This document shows, piece by piece, positions 33,118-42,215 of a stretch of 64,000 bases of DNA. Position 1 is the stretch's first letter. Each line of letters starts with the position of its first letter. The stretch covers positions 1 to 64,000 of the forward strand of contig NZ_JYNS01000014.1 of assembly GCF_000934725.1 (NCBI RefSeq), in the 5' to 3' direction. Made by a program: the position numbers and the translations under genes. Under the pieces are notes generated by a model, which was not told where the DNA came from, searched no databases, and was given only the letters and a program-made list of their open reading frames with translations. Origin of the DNA: Methyloterricola oryzae (lineage in GTDB: Bacteria > Pseudomonadota > Gammaproteobacteria > Methylococcales > Methylococcaceae).

Positions 33118-36100
33118 CTACTTGACAACCGGGACAGTAACGGTTGTCGTGCCCAAGGGGATGGTGGCGATCGTCTGCCCGCCGTAAACCTCCTCCTGCG
33201 CGCCGGAAACCCCGCCGCTTGTTACGCCGGTCACGATGGCCTTAGCCGACCCGCTAGCTGGAGGCGTGCGAGCCTGAAGCTGGACGGTATTGGTCGTGAC
33301 GTTCCACACGCCGCTGATATTGGCAGCGCGGCCATTCAGGCGCTCTTCGGTCAACTGCCCGACCTTCCAGTACGGCAGATTCTTCACGGGCAGGGTCACA
33401 TAGCTCTCGTACACCGTCATGACTGCGTTGGCCCAGTCGAACAACAGCGTGCTGCCCGTACCGTCATAGTTCTTTAGATTGATCTCGTGGAAGTAATGCG
33501 GGTACTTCTGCCAGCTCAGCATATGCCTCACCGTAATATCGGCGTCGGCGGCGAGGATGGTCGCGTAGTCCCGGGTTGCGCAGAGATCTCCCAGATATTT
33601 CGAATATTGTGCGGCTATTTTCGGGTCCGGGTCGTTAAGATGAGCGTAGTCGAATTGCCCATCAGGGGTGCAATAGTCGCTCGTCGGAGGGGCCGGGATT
33701 TGAGCCAAGAACTCAGCCAACGGCCGTTCACGGAAGAGATTGGCCCACTCGTCCACCAAGGAGCCGTCCCGACAATTGGGGTCGGTACGTAGAGTGGGAT
33801 TCGCAGCTTGTGTGCTGCAATCCACAAGCGCTCCCGGATACCAGGCGTTATAGAAGATGGACGACGGATACCGCGGCAGCAGCACCAGGTTGAAGTTCTC
33901 CGTAGGCGTTGCCCCCAGGTAGCGGTTGCTGGGCACGTTGTTGACGAACTGCTCCACACCCTGATTGACTTGCGAGGCGTCGCCGGCGAGGTAACGCACG
34001 GGCTGGGTCAGCGTGGTAACGGTTCTGAAGAACTCGGGATTGCCCGCATATGGAAAGGCCTTCGTGGCATCGTCCAGGAGAACGTTCAGAGACGGCTCCG
34101 GGAACGGTGCGTTCGCCTCGAATACCCAATTACTCTCCCCGTACGAATTAGCGAAATAGTAAAGGCCTGTAACCAGATTATGGAAACCGTCGTCCTTGAT
34201 GCCCGAATGCTCGCCGGTCAGCAGGGTGTTGAGGTTCTCGGCGTATCCGGGTAGGGCCAGGTTCTGCCACACCAACCGGTTACAGGTGATTTCGTCTTCA
34301 TAATCCGCATTGGTGTTAGTCCCTGTACCTAAGTTGCCTACCACATGTCCATTTCCTGCTAGTGCATGGCCGCTGAAATCCAGATCCAGATGGGTGTAGG
34401 TGTGGTTGATAAAGCCGAAGTTGCTTTGACTTAACTGGATTGCACCCACCGAGTCCGTGAGGTCTGCGGGATCTGGAGTCGCACTGCCGAAGGCTGCAGT
34501 AATCAGGTTAGTACACGCGGCCGATGCGCCAGACGGTAGCCCAGTGGGCCCAATTCCGACACCGTTGAAGGCGAACTCCAACTTGACCTCCTGCGCGAGC
34601 GGGTGCGCGGTTCTGAAGGCGTTCTGCGCCGCGACCACATTTGGCACTTCGGCGCTCGTCAGCCTCTGGAACGCCTCCGCCGAAGTCCAGTTGGCCACGG
34701 GATCCCACAGGTTGTCCCCGAGGAACAGATCGTCCACGTGGAGATTGAGATAGGGCTTCGATTCGCCAATGAACAACCCTTGGGTCGCGAAGTTCACGAA
34801 ATCGCGTACCAGCACCTCGGAGTACATAAAGAACCACGCGTGGTTGAGGGTCGAAAAAAGGACTTCTCGGCCATCCGGATAGGTGAGCAGGGAAATCAGG
34901 GCAGGTCCCGTCTCATCGGCGGTAGTCGTAAGCAGCTTGGTGACAGTCACCGCGCCACCGGTTCGCGGATTCGCAGTGAATCCAAAGCCAGTGATAGGCA
35001 GCGGATTGGACGCTTCAGAGGATTTACCCTTCTTTAAATAGGAGAACAACTTTCTGTCGAGAGCTGGGGGTGGTGCTGTGTCATCAGCGCCGAGTACGGA
35101 TCTGCTCCAATAGGCTAAAGCAGGTGTCGGGTCACCGGTAACGCTGCCAGCAGGGTCCATACCATAGTCGTAATCACAGGTAGTAGAATTCGGCAGGCAT
35201 TGTTGCCACGAATACCACGAATAGTACAGATTCGAAACCACAGTCTCCCGGACCTTGAAGTCCCGTTCGTAGCTGTGGAGGGCCGCCCACTCGGCCGAAC
35301 TGAGATAACTGGAACGGGTGCTTGGATTCACCACCCCCGCGTCCGTCAGGATGATTCCGTTGTAGCGGCCCTGGGAAGCGGTAACCGTCAAACCGCCCGG
35401 TGTCAACAGTGACCTAATTGGGTCACTGGGGTTACTGGCGTCCAGCACATCGTAGGGCACGCCGGCCTGCTCGAGGAACCTTTGCATATATCCCAAAACA
35501 CCATCGGGGTTGGTTACGCTAGTCGGCCATTGGGGTCCATCCTTATTTAAGGGATCTGTCGAGGCAGGACTTATGCCGATGACCAGCACCTTAAGATTGA
35601 CGGTGACCTCGGTGACTGTGATTGCCACCTGAACTTCCGAGTGGGCTCCGCTAGGATCCGTCGCGCTGACCGTGAGATTGACCGTGCCGGCTGTAAGAGG
35701 CGCGACGACGGTGATCGCCCCGGAGGAGCTATTGATGGCAAAGGCACTATTGCTGGTGTTGCCGGCCGTGATCGCGTAGGTTACGACGCCGCCATCCGGG
35801 TCGGTGGCCAAGACGCTGCCGACCGCCGCCCCGTTGCCGGACGTCTGCTTGACAGTGAACGAGTAGCTCGTTGGATTGAATACCGGCGGAGGATTGATGA
35901 CCGTGATAGTCACCGTCGCTGGCGGCTGTGCCGCCAGCCCGTTGGGGTCGGTCGCGCTGACCGTGACCGTATACGTACCGGGTTTGAGTAGGGCCGTATT
36001 GGCAACGATGAGCGTGGGGCTAGCGACGGCGAATGCGCCGCCCGAGCTGTCCCCCGTGATCGCATAGGTAATGGCACCATTCTCCGGATCGGTAGCCGAA

Positions 36101-37689
36101 ACCGTGCCGACCGTGGTCCCCGTGCCGGCGGACTGGTTGACGTTGAAGTTGTAGCTGGTCGGGCTAAACGCAGGCGGCTGATTGACCGCCGTGACGATGA
36201 GGTTCACGGTCGCCGGAGAGCTGTTGTTCAAACCGTCGTTGGCTTGGTAGGTGAAAGAGTCGGGGCCGTTGTAATTATTTGACGGCGTGTAGGTAAATGA
36301 GCCGTTAGAGTTCAAAGTCAGGCTTCCGTGCACGGGCTGGGTGACCGCTACAGCCGTCAAAGCGCCGCTTTCAGGATCTCTGTCGTTGCCAAGCAGGCCC
36401 GGCGCAGTGACGGTCAGCGGCGTATTCTGGCTCGTCGTGTAGGGGCCGTCGTCGGCCGCAGTGGGCGGATTGTTGATCGTCCACGCGACCTTGACATTGT
36501 CGATGTAAAGGAACCCATTGATGGTTCCCTGCCCCAGGAACCGGATCTGGGTGCCGGCCACGGCATAGGGCTTGAGATCGAAGTTCGCCGAGATGCGGCT
36601 CAAATCGGTTGTCCCGCTGAACGCGATCATCGTCCCAAGGTTGGTCCAGGTCGTGCCGTTCCAGGCTTGCACCCAGACGCCGCCGGTCCCCGTCGTGTTG
36701 ACTACACGCCTATACTCGAAGCTGAGGTTGGCGGTCACGAGGTAGTTCGCGCCCAGATTGACCGGGCGCGATGCGCTGCGGTTGTTGATATCGCCGCCGA
36801 TGCGCAGGCAATTGGTGGCTACACAGTTGGTTACGCCGCCGGTTGTCGTGTTCGCTACGACCCGCAAATTTCCAGCGGTCGGACTGGTGGTCTCGCCGGC
36901 TTCGATCCAGGGGGTGCTCGCCCAGGAAACGCTCCCATCGCTGCCGTTATAGGCAATGGCGGGGAACGAGTCGCTGACGTTTGAACCGGCGGACGGGGAA
37001 GGCGGGGGCGCATCGGGTTTGACGAGGTCGACCTTGACGTCATCGGCGTAGAAAAAGCCGACCGAATCCAAGGGCCGGTTGTCGGTGGCTTCTCCGATGA
37101 AGCGAATCCGCGTATTGACCGAAGCCCAACTCGTGATGTCGAAACCCTGCCCATTAGGCCCGGCCGCAGTGCGGCTTGAATCGGTGGTGGTGGTGAAGGG
37201 ATATCTCGCCAGGATTGTCCATTTTTCACCGCCGTCCTTGCTGACTTCGACGCGGACCGCGCCCAAGCCCGTCGTCAAAGTTGACGGGGGGCGCACGCGC
37301 CGATAGGTAAACCTGAGCGTCGCCGAGGTGGCGCCACTTAGGTCAATTTGACGCAGCACGCCGTGGTTCTGGATTTCGACGTCGTTGCCGCCCATGCGCA
37401 GGCAATTGGTGGCGACGCAGTTGGTTATGTTAGCGGTGGTACTGTTGGCGACCACCCGCACTTGTCCGGTGCTATAAATGGGCGCGGTGAGCGATTCGCC
37501 AAATTCTTGCCAAGCGCCCGCCCAAGGCGCAGTCCCGTCGGTCCCGGTATAGGCGAGGGCGGGGAATGTATCGCTTGCCGTCGTGGTAACTGCCCAAGCT
37601 GGGGTCAAAAATGAGGCCAGGAGAAAGATTGCTACGTACACGGCTCGAGCTGCTTTGGCGCCGAATTTGAGATGAATGCCAGATAACAT
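33118..37689 (-). CDS. Very large secreted modular protein with C-terminal Agd3-like polysaccharide deacetylase (CE18-type)
   Basis: 1,523 residues. Signal peptide cleaved near PAWA-V (33). Two homologous beta-sandwich repeats follow (about 37-221 and 237-403), each with NCVATNCLR-GG and ending DDVKV/DNVKV, probably carbohydrate-binding or jelly-roll modules. Next come a cadherin-like/Ig repeat (406-502) and two cadherin-type repeats (504-598, 602-694). The last ~825 residues have the length and motif order of the Aspergillus galactosaminogalactan deacetylase Agd3 as I know it: LKVLVIGI start, YNGIILTDAGV, TYPDGREVLFSTLNHAWFF, LHVDDLFLGD (984-991, metal/catalytic Asp) and FINHTYTHLD (His at 1096 and 1100). 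It likely removes acetyl groups from GalNAc polymers outside the cell. Placement next to GH114 and PelA/B/C-like genes supports this. The family assignment is from memory of motifs, so not certain. Confidence 0.75.
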   Translation of the reverse strand: MLSGIHLKFGAKAARAVYVAIFLLASFLTPAWAVTTTASDTFPALAYTGTDGTAPWAGAWQEFGESLTAPIYSTGQVRVVANSTTANITNCVATNCLRMGGNDVEIQNHGVLRQIDLSGATSATLRFTYRRVRPPSTLTTGLGAVRVEVSKDGGEKWTILARYPFTTTTDSSRTAAGPNGQGFDITSWASVNTRIRFIGEATDNRPLDSVGFFYADDVKVDLVKPDAPPPSPSAGSNVSDSFPAIAYNGSDGSVSWASTPWIEAGETTSPTAGNLRVVANTTTGGVTNCVATNCLRIGGDINNRSASRPVNLGANYLVTANLSFEYRRVVNTTGTGGVWVQAWNGTTWTNLGTMIAFSGTTDLSRISANFDLKPYAVAGTQIRFLGQGTINGFLYIDNVKVAWTINNPPTAADDGPYTTSQNTPLTVTAPGLLGNDRDPESGALTAVAVTQPVHGSLTLNSNGSFTYTPSNNYNGPDSFTYQANDGLNNSSPATVNLIVTAVNQPPAFSPTSYNFNVNQSAGTGTTVGTVSATDPENGAITYAITGDSSGGAFAVASPTLIVANTALLKPGTYTVTVSATDPNGLAAQPPATVTITVINPPPVFNPTSYSFTVKQTSGNGAAVGSVLATDPDGGVVTYAITAGNTSNSAFAINSSSGAITVVAPLTAGTVNLTVSATDPSGAHSEVQVAITVTEVTVNLKVLVIGISPASTDPLNKDGPQWPTSVTNPDGVLGYMQRFLEQAGVPYDVLDASNPSDPIRSLLTPGGLTVTASQGRYNGIILTDAGVVNPSTRSSYLSSAEWAALHSYERDFKVRETVVSNLYYSWYSWQQCLPNSTTCDYDYGMDPAGSVTGDPTPALAYWSRSVLGADDTAPPPALDRKLFSYLKKGKSSEASNPLPITGFGFTANPRTGGAVTVTKLLTTTADETGPALISLLTYPDGREVLFSTLNHAWFFMYSEVLVRDFVNFATQGLFIGESKPYLNLHVDDLFLGDNLWDPVANWTSAEAFQRLTSAEVPNVVAAQNAFRTAHPLAQEVKLEFAFNGVGIGPTGLPSGASAACTNLITAAFGSATPDPADLTDSVGAIQLSQSNFGFINHTYTHLDLDFSGHALAGNGHVVGNLGTGTNTNADYEDEITCNRLVWQNLALPGYAENLNTLLTGEHSGIKDDGFHNLVTGLYYFANSYGESNWVFEANAPFPEPSLNVLLDDATKAFPYAGNPEFFRTVTTLTQPVRYLAGDASQVNQGVEQFVNNVPSNRYLGATPTENFNLVLLPRYPSSIFYNAWYPGALVDCSTQAANPTLRTDPNCRDGSLVDEWANLFRERPLAEFLAQIPAPPTSDYCTPDGQFDYAHLNDPDPKIAAQYSKYLGDLCATRDYATILAADADITVRHMLSWQKYPHYFHEINLKNYDGTGSTLLFDWANAVMTVYESYVTLPVKNLPYWKVGQLTEERLNGRAANISGVWNVTTNTVQLQARTPPASGSAKAIVTGVTSGGVSGAQEEVYGGQTIATIPLGTTTVTVPVVK

Positions 37690-37747
37690 GGTATTTCTCC
37701 CGGTTGGTTAAGAAAGCCGACCATCCTAATTTAATGGGTCATGCGGC

Positions 37748-38053
37748 TTACTTTTTTGACTCGTTGTTGAAATAGGCAGATGCTGCAAGCAGAGGCTGCA
37801 CATTAATTCCTGATTTCGATAGCTTCTGAGCAAGCTTGGTATAGTATTGGCCTAGTGCCTTGGCCTGTCTTTGATAGCTCTTATCGGACTTCTTTGCCCT
37901 TTCCGTCTCGGCTTTCTGAGCCTCCACAATCTGGCTCTTTGTCAATGATTTTGCGGCATTGGCTGGTGTTACAAATCCAGTCAAGCCGATCACCAAGAGA
38001 CATGATATAGCCGCTAGTCTGTGTGTTTGAGATGCAGTGAAATGCGCTTTCAT
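37748..38053 (-). CDS. Small secreted protein of unknown function
   Basis: 101 residues. A signal peptide (core LAAISCLLVIGLTGFV, cleavage PANA-A) is followed by a short, Lys/Gln/Ala-rich helical mature protein (AKSLTKSQIVEAQKAETERAKK...) ending NNESKK. I do not recognise a family. It lies 58 bp upstream of the Agd3-like gene on the same strand and probably shares its transcript, so it may assist the same extracellular process, for example as a polymer-binding helper. A GGAGA element precedes the start by about 9 nt. Confidence 0.6.
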   Translation of the reverse strand: MKAHFTASQTHRLAAISCLLVIGLTGFVTPANAAKSLTKSQIVEAQKAETERAKKSDKSYQRQAKALGQYYTKLAQKLSKSGINVQPLLAASAYFNNESKK

Positions 38054-38907
38054 ATCGAAGGTCTCCTGGTAGTTGACTATTTGTGATCGCTGAAAATTGA
38101 ATTAAATCCGCGCAGGTAACAGTGCATCGGTGAGTTCTGGGCCAAAATAAAGATTTATTCCAGAATAGAATCTAATTCTTAAACAACTAAGTACCTGTGT
38201 TTCGCCAGACGCTTTTAGGGGCATATTTTTATCCGCATTGGCTTGCGGTGAATCCTGATGCTGTGGCGAGAGTTCCAATTATTTACTAAGAGCAGCAACT
38301 ACAAAAACCTTGGATTAAAAGGTTTTAATGTATGTAGACTATTCTCTAATGTTAGTTTCTTATAAGCGTTAATATAGCGTATAGCGCTTTGCCACTTTAT
38401 CCCAGGGCCGAAGGAGAAAGTTTCAATATGCGAATGCCGCTCGGTTTTTAGGAGTCGGTTTTGCCATGGTTTGTTGCGGGGTAAGGTAGAGCAGGAAAGT
38501 GCTTGCCTAAATCCGTAGGACTGCGTATGATCTGAAGTTTCTGAGCTGTCCAACACGTACCGGATTTGTGACAAGCTGTTTTCGTTGAGACGGACCTTAG
38601 TTGTCAGGTTAGATAGAGTATACAAAAATGTTAGTTTCATTAAATATGAAAAAAAACAGTGCCTTAAGGTTGACTTGAGTCTATATGTAAAACGCCGCTA
38701 ACTTTAGTAAGTAATCTACGTAAACCTACTCAATCATTCCTATTCTTTCTTGTGTTTAATCTAGTGCATTGATAGGAGCCAGTTTCTATAGACTCGGGCA
38801 GCGCGTGCATTGAAAGACGGAATGCGGCAGCGGTGGTAGTGTATTAGCTGCCTTAATGTAGGCAAGCCAAAAGTCAGATTGGTTAATGTTCGTTTAGGGT
38901 AAAAGCT
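38054..38907. promoter_or_regulatory. Long A+T-rich divergent region between the secreted deacetylase genes and the pelABC-like operon
   Basis: 854 bp, clearly lower in G+C than flanking genes, with no convincing ORF (a 113-codon minus frame at 38299-38640 has random-looking composition). GGCAGC-N15-GCTGCC (38826-38852) is an inverted repeat about 55 bp before the operon. This spacer must hold promoters in both directions and probably regulator sites. I found no FleQ-type box or c-di-GMP riboswitch by eye. Confidence 0.45.
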
Positions 38908-39768
38908 GTGTTGCCGGTTAAAGTCAAAGGGCTAGTGATGAGGCTTGGGCTACTGTATTTGATCGGTCTTGCACCGGCCTCGTCTGCTCCTGAAAGCGTT
39001 GCCTTCTACTACGGCGCCAATGCTCCGATCAGCCAGTTGGGTACGTATGACTGGGTGGTCGTGCAGCCGGGCAACTTTGGTTCGCCCAAGCCGTTGCGCA
39101 GCAAAGGCGTGGAAGTCTTCGCCTATGTCAGTGTCGGTGAATTGGAAGAACGCCAGCTGTCGGAAACGGGTGTGGACCCTTCATGGCTCATGGGCCATAA
39201 CAGCGCGTGGCAAAGCCGGGTGGCCGATCTTTCTGCGCCTGGATGGAGGCGCCATCTCCTCGAGCGGTCCATGGCGCCCTTATGGTCTCAAGGCTACCGC
39301 GGCTTTTTTCTGGATACCTTGGACAGTTTTCAATTGACGGTGAAGGACGAAGCCGGACGCCGGGCGCAGATTCGCGGTCTGGTGGACGTGGTCAGGTCGG
39401 CACATGCCCGCTTCCCGGGTGTCAAACTGCTGTTTAACCGCGGCTTTGAAATTCTGCCCGAGGTGGCGCCTTTATGTGCCGGGGTCGCGGCCGAGTCCCT
39501 CTTCGCGGGCTGGGATGCAGCCAATCAAACCTACCGCGATGTCAGGCCTAACGACCGGGCCTGGTTGCTTACGAAACTCAACGAGGTCAAGGACCGTTAC
39601 CGCCTTCCCGTGGTTGTCATCGATTACGTGCCATCCGATCGGGCGGCGCAGGCGGTGAAGGTCGCGCGCGATATCCGCGAAATGGGCTTTATTCCCTGGG
39701 TTGCCAATCCGTCCCTGGATTTTCTCGACTTCGGCACAGAACCGACCAGACACACCGCCAAGCCGTGA
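38908..39768 (+). CDS. pelA: PelA-like glycoside hydrolase (hydrolase domain only)
   Basis: 286 residues from GTG 38908 (ATG 38938 also possible). Signal peptide RLGLLYLIGLAPASSA, then the PelA hydrolase domain (GH166 type): VAFYYGANAPISQLGTYDWVV, VFAYVSVGELEE, VADLSAPGWRRHLLER, GFFLDTLDSFQL (Asp near 136), LLFNRGFEILPE, and AAESLFAGWD with the Glu (near 196) that corresponds to the catalytic Glu of Pseudomonas PelA as I recall it. Canonical PelA continues with a reductase-like and a deacetylase domain to about 950 residues. Here the protein stops after the hydrolase, and the deacetylase appears to be provided by the large Agd3-like protein. Periplasmic; it probably trims the GalN/GalNAc polymer during export. 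First gene of a four-gene operon. Confidence 0.85.
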   Translation: MLPVKVKGLVMRLGLLYLIGLAPASSAPESVAFYYGANAPISQLGTYDWVVVQPGNFGSPKPLRSKGVEVFAYVSVGELEERQLSETGVDPSWLMGHNSAWQSRVADLSAPGWRRHLLERSMAPLWSQGYRGFFLDTLDSFQLTVKDEAGRRAQIRGLVDVVRSAHARFPGVKLLFNRGFEILPEVAPLCAGVAAESLFAGWDAANQTYRDVRPNDRAWLLTKLNEVKDRYRLPVVVIDYVPSDRAAQAVKVARDIREMGFIPWVANPSLDFLDFGTEPTRHTAKP

Positions 39769-39831
39769 CTCGGAGCGGGTTTGCCGGTTACAGCTAAATT
39801 GCTCCGGGCCAAGCGCCCGCAGGAGGCAGAC

Positions 39832-42147
39832 ATGTCAGCAACTCTCCCGTGTTCCCGACCAAGTCTGGTCAGCACTTCGTCGGTGGCAGGCTTTGGGGCG
39901 GCCCTGCTGATCGCACTTGGCTTGACCTTTCAAAACATGGATCAGATCCAGCGTCTGATGGCAGGACGGTCTCCCGATGGGGTTTCCATCCGCTATCTGG
40001 AACTGATGACTCGCCTAAACCCGGCAGACGAGGTACTGAGGGTGACTCTGGTGCGTCAGCTGTTGCAAGTTGGGCAGCCAGAGACGGCGGCAGCGGCCCT
40101 CGCGCCCCTGCTCGGGAAACCGTCGGGCGATCTTGAACTGACGCGGCTGGAAATCGAGATTGAGCAGAGTAGGGTCAATGCGCTCCGGGCCGACGATCCC
40201 AGGCGCCCCGACCGTATCGCCGGTTTGGTGCAACGTCTGCGCGACCAAAGCGGTCAGGTCCAGTCTTCACAGGACTTGGCCGAATTTGCGCGCGTCAGTC
40301 TCGCCCTTGGCCAGCCCGGGCTGGCCGGCGAATTCTACGTTCGGCTCAGCCAGGTGGACATCGCACAGCGTCAGCGTTGGCTGCAGGAATCAGCGCGCTG
40401 GTTCATTGCCAGCGGAGACAGTCTGCAGGCCGGCGACAGACTCGACGAGGCCGTGCAAATGGCTGCCGATCAGGGCACCGGCAGGATGCTGGCGATCCAG
40501 GCGCTCGACGCCTATGTTGGCGGCATGGCGTTTGACCGCGCCACCGCGCGCGGCGAGACATACCGTGAGCGTTTCCCTGACGATGTCGAACTATTGCGGC
40601 ATCTGGTTGCCATGGCGCTGGCGGCCGGCCGTCCCGATCGAGCCCGCGACTGGGGGCGCGCACTGGCCGCCAGCCAGCCCGGCGACGCCAAGGTCTTGCA
40701 GGAGCAGATAGCGCTGGAATTGTCCGTGAGCGATTTTCGCGGGGCCTGGTCCGTGGCTAGCCAGTTGGCCCGCCTCCAACCCGGCTGCGAACGCTGTCAG
40801 GAGCAGTCGGCGGAGTTGGCGGAGCAAGCGGGGCAGCCGGGGGAAGCCTTGCGCTACTGGCTCCCGAAAGTACGCGCCGGCGATCATGGCCAGGCGCTTG
40901 GCGAGGCGCTGCGCCTGGCGCAAGGGGCTCGTAATGATGGGCTTGCAATAGAGCTTCTGGATCTGCGGGTGCAGGATCGCGCTCTGAGCAAGGGCGACTA
41001 TTTCCTTGCCGAAGCTGCCTATCGGCGCAGTCGCCCGCAAGGCGCCTGGGTCGATTTTCTCAACCGCGCCATCGCCCGTAATCCCAACGACCGGCTGCTC
41101 TGGGAAGGCCTGATTTTCACCTTGGGCAAGAACAAGCAGAGCGGTTCTCTGATTGCCGCGCTCGAAGCCATGGAGTCACGCTTTGGCCACAGCCAGGATT
41201 TGACGCTGCGTATCGCCCAACTCATGAGTGGCGCAGGCAGGCGTGATCTGGCGCTGCAGAGGCTGCGTGATTCCAGTGGCCAGTTTACGAGCGCAGCCAA
41301 GGACTTCTGGACGCTCTACGGCGATCTGGCCTGGCAGTTGGAATCGCCAGCTGATGCGACTAAGGCCTATGTCGTTATGGCAGAGGCGGGATCGCGCGAG
41401 GAACTCGTCCATGAACGCTTGGCCCTGCTCGCACGCAAGGGCGGCCGGTTCGATGAGGCCATCGATTACGCCGAACGCGGCTGGCGTTTGAGCGGCCAAC
41501 CGAGGATGCTGATACTGGCGCTAGACATGGCTGCTCAAGGCAAGCGCTGGGACCGCATGGGCGCGCTGCTTGGACAGTCTGCAGCCTCTGAGCCCAGCCT
41601 CGCGCGGAACGAGCAATACTGGCTGCTGAGAGCACGCTACCAGGTTCAGCGCGGTCACATTGCCGATGCGACCGCGAGTTACGAGCATCTTTTACAGATC
41701 AATCCTTTGGCGCATTCAGCGCGTGCCGGCCTGCTGTGGATGTTGATTGATCGGCGCGATAAAGCGCGCCTCGCCGACTATGTGGGGCGCTGGCAGGGGG
41801 CAGGCGCCGCTGCCGACCAGGCGCTGTCTGACGCGCTGGGTGCGGCCTATCTCGCCCTGGGGCGAAGCCGGGAGGCGCTCGACTATTACGAACGTTCGAA
41901 ACAGGCCCACAAGCACGATCCGCTTTGGCTGCTGCAATATGCGGAACTATTGCACCAGTCGGGACAGATCGAAGCAGCGGCCAAGCTGCAGGACTTCGTG
42001 CTCCGTAATTTCCGCTCCTCACTCGCGTCCCTAGCCCGCTCCGACAAGCAGAGCGCAATGGCGTATTTAAGCCTGGTCAATCAGAGGGAAGGGGCGGCCG
42101 AGCGCTACAGGGCGTTGGAAGCATTGAGCCGGAGCGTGGCAAATTAA
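39832..42147 (+). CDS. pelB: PelB-like TPR protein, N-terminal half of PelB (membrane-anchored)
   Basis: 771 residues from ATG 39832, which has a strong GGAGG ribosome binding site; the open frame further upstream lacks one. An N-terminal TM segment (GFGAALLIALGLTF) anchors it in the inner membrane. The rest is a long array of helical TPR repeats across the periplasm (for example RYLELMTRLNPADEVLRVTLVRQL near the start and ALSDALGAAYLALGRSREALDYYERS near the end). This corresponds to the TPR scaffold part of Pseudomonas PelB, which binds PelA and guides polymer to the barrel. The usual C-terminal barrel is missing and is encoded by the next gene. The two lengths together (771 + 480) match one full PelB (about 1,190). 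Confidence 0.78.
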   Translation: MSATLPCSRPSLVSTSSVAGFGAALLIALGLTFQNMDQIQRLMAGRSPDGVSIRYLELMTRLNPADEVLRVTLVRQLLQVGQPETAAAALAPLLGKPSGDLELTRLEIEIEQSRVNALRADDPRRPDRIAGLVQRLRDQSGQVQSSQDLAEFARVSLALGQPGLAGEFYVRLSQVDIAQRQRWLQESARWFIASGDSLQAGDRLDEAVQMAADQGTGRMLAIQALDAYVGGMAFDRATARGETYRERFPDDVELLRHLVAMALAAGRPDRARDWGRALAASQPGDAKVLQEQIALELSVSDFRGAWSVASQLARLQPGCERCQEQSAELAEQAGQPGEALRYWLPKVRAGDHGQALGEALRLAQGARNDGLAIELLDLRVQDRALSKGDYFLAEAAYRRSRPQGAWVDFLNRAIARNPNDRLLWEGLIFTLGKNKQSGSLIAALEAMESRFGHSQDLTLRIAQLMSGAGRRDLALQRLRDSSGQFTSAAKDFWTLYGDLAWQLESPADATKAYVVMAEAGSREELVHERLALLARKGGRFDEAIDYAERGWRLSGQPRMLILALDMAAQGKRWDRMGALLGQSAASEPSLARNEQYWLLRARYQVQRGHIADATASYEHLLQINPLAHSARAGLLWMLIDRRDKARLADYVGRWQGAGAAADQALSDALGAAYLALGRSREALDYYERSKQAHKHDPLWLLQYAELLHQSGQIEAAAKLQDFVLRNFRSSLASLARSDKQSAMAYLSLVNQREGAAERYRALEALSRSVAN

Positions 42148-42215
42148 GAGCGTATTGACATGGAAAGCATTAGAATCCGTAAGGAATCAGTGACGGCAAG
42201 GGAAGGTAGGATGCC

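Noticed and set aside
38299-38640. 113-codon minus-strand frame in the divergent A+T-rich region
   Set aside because: No family resemblance, signal peptide or ribosome site, and unlikely codon use for this genome.
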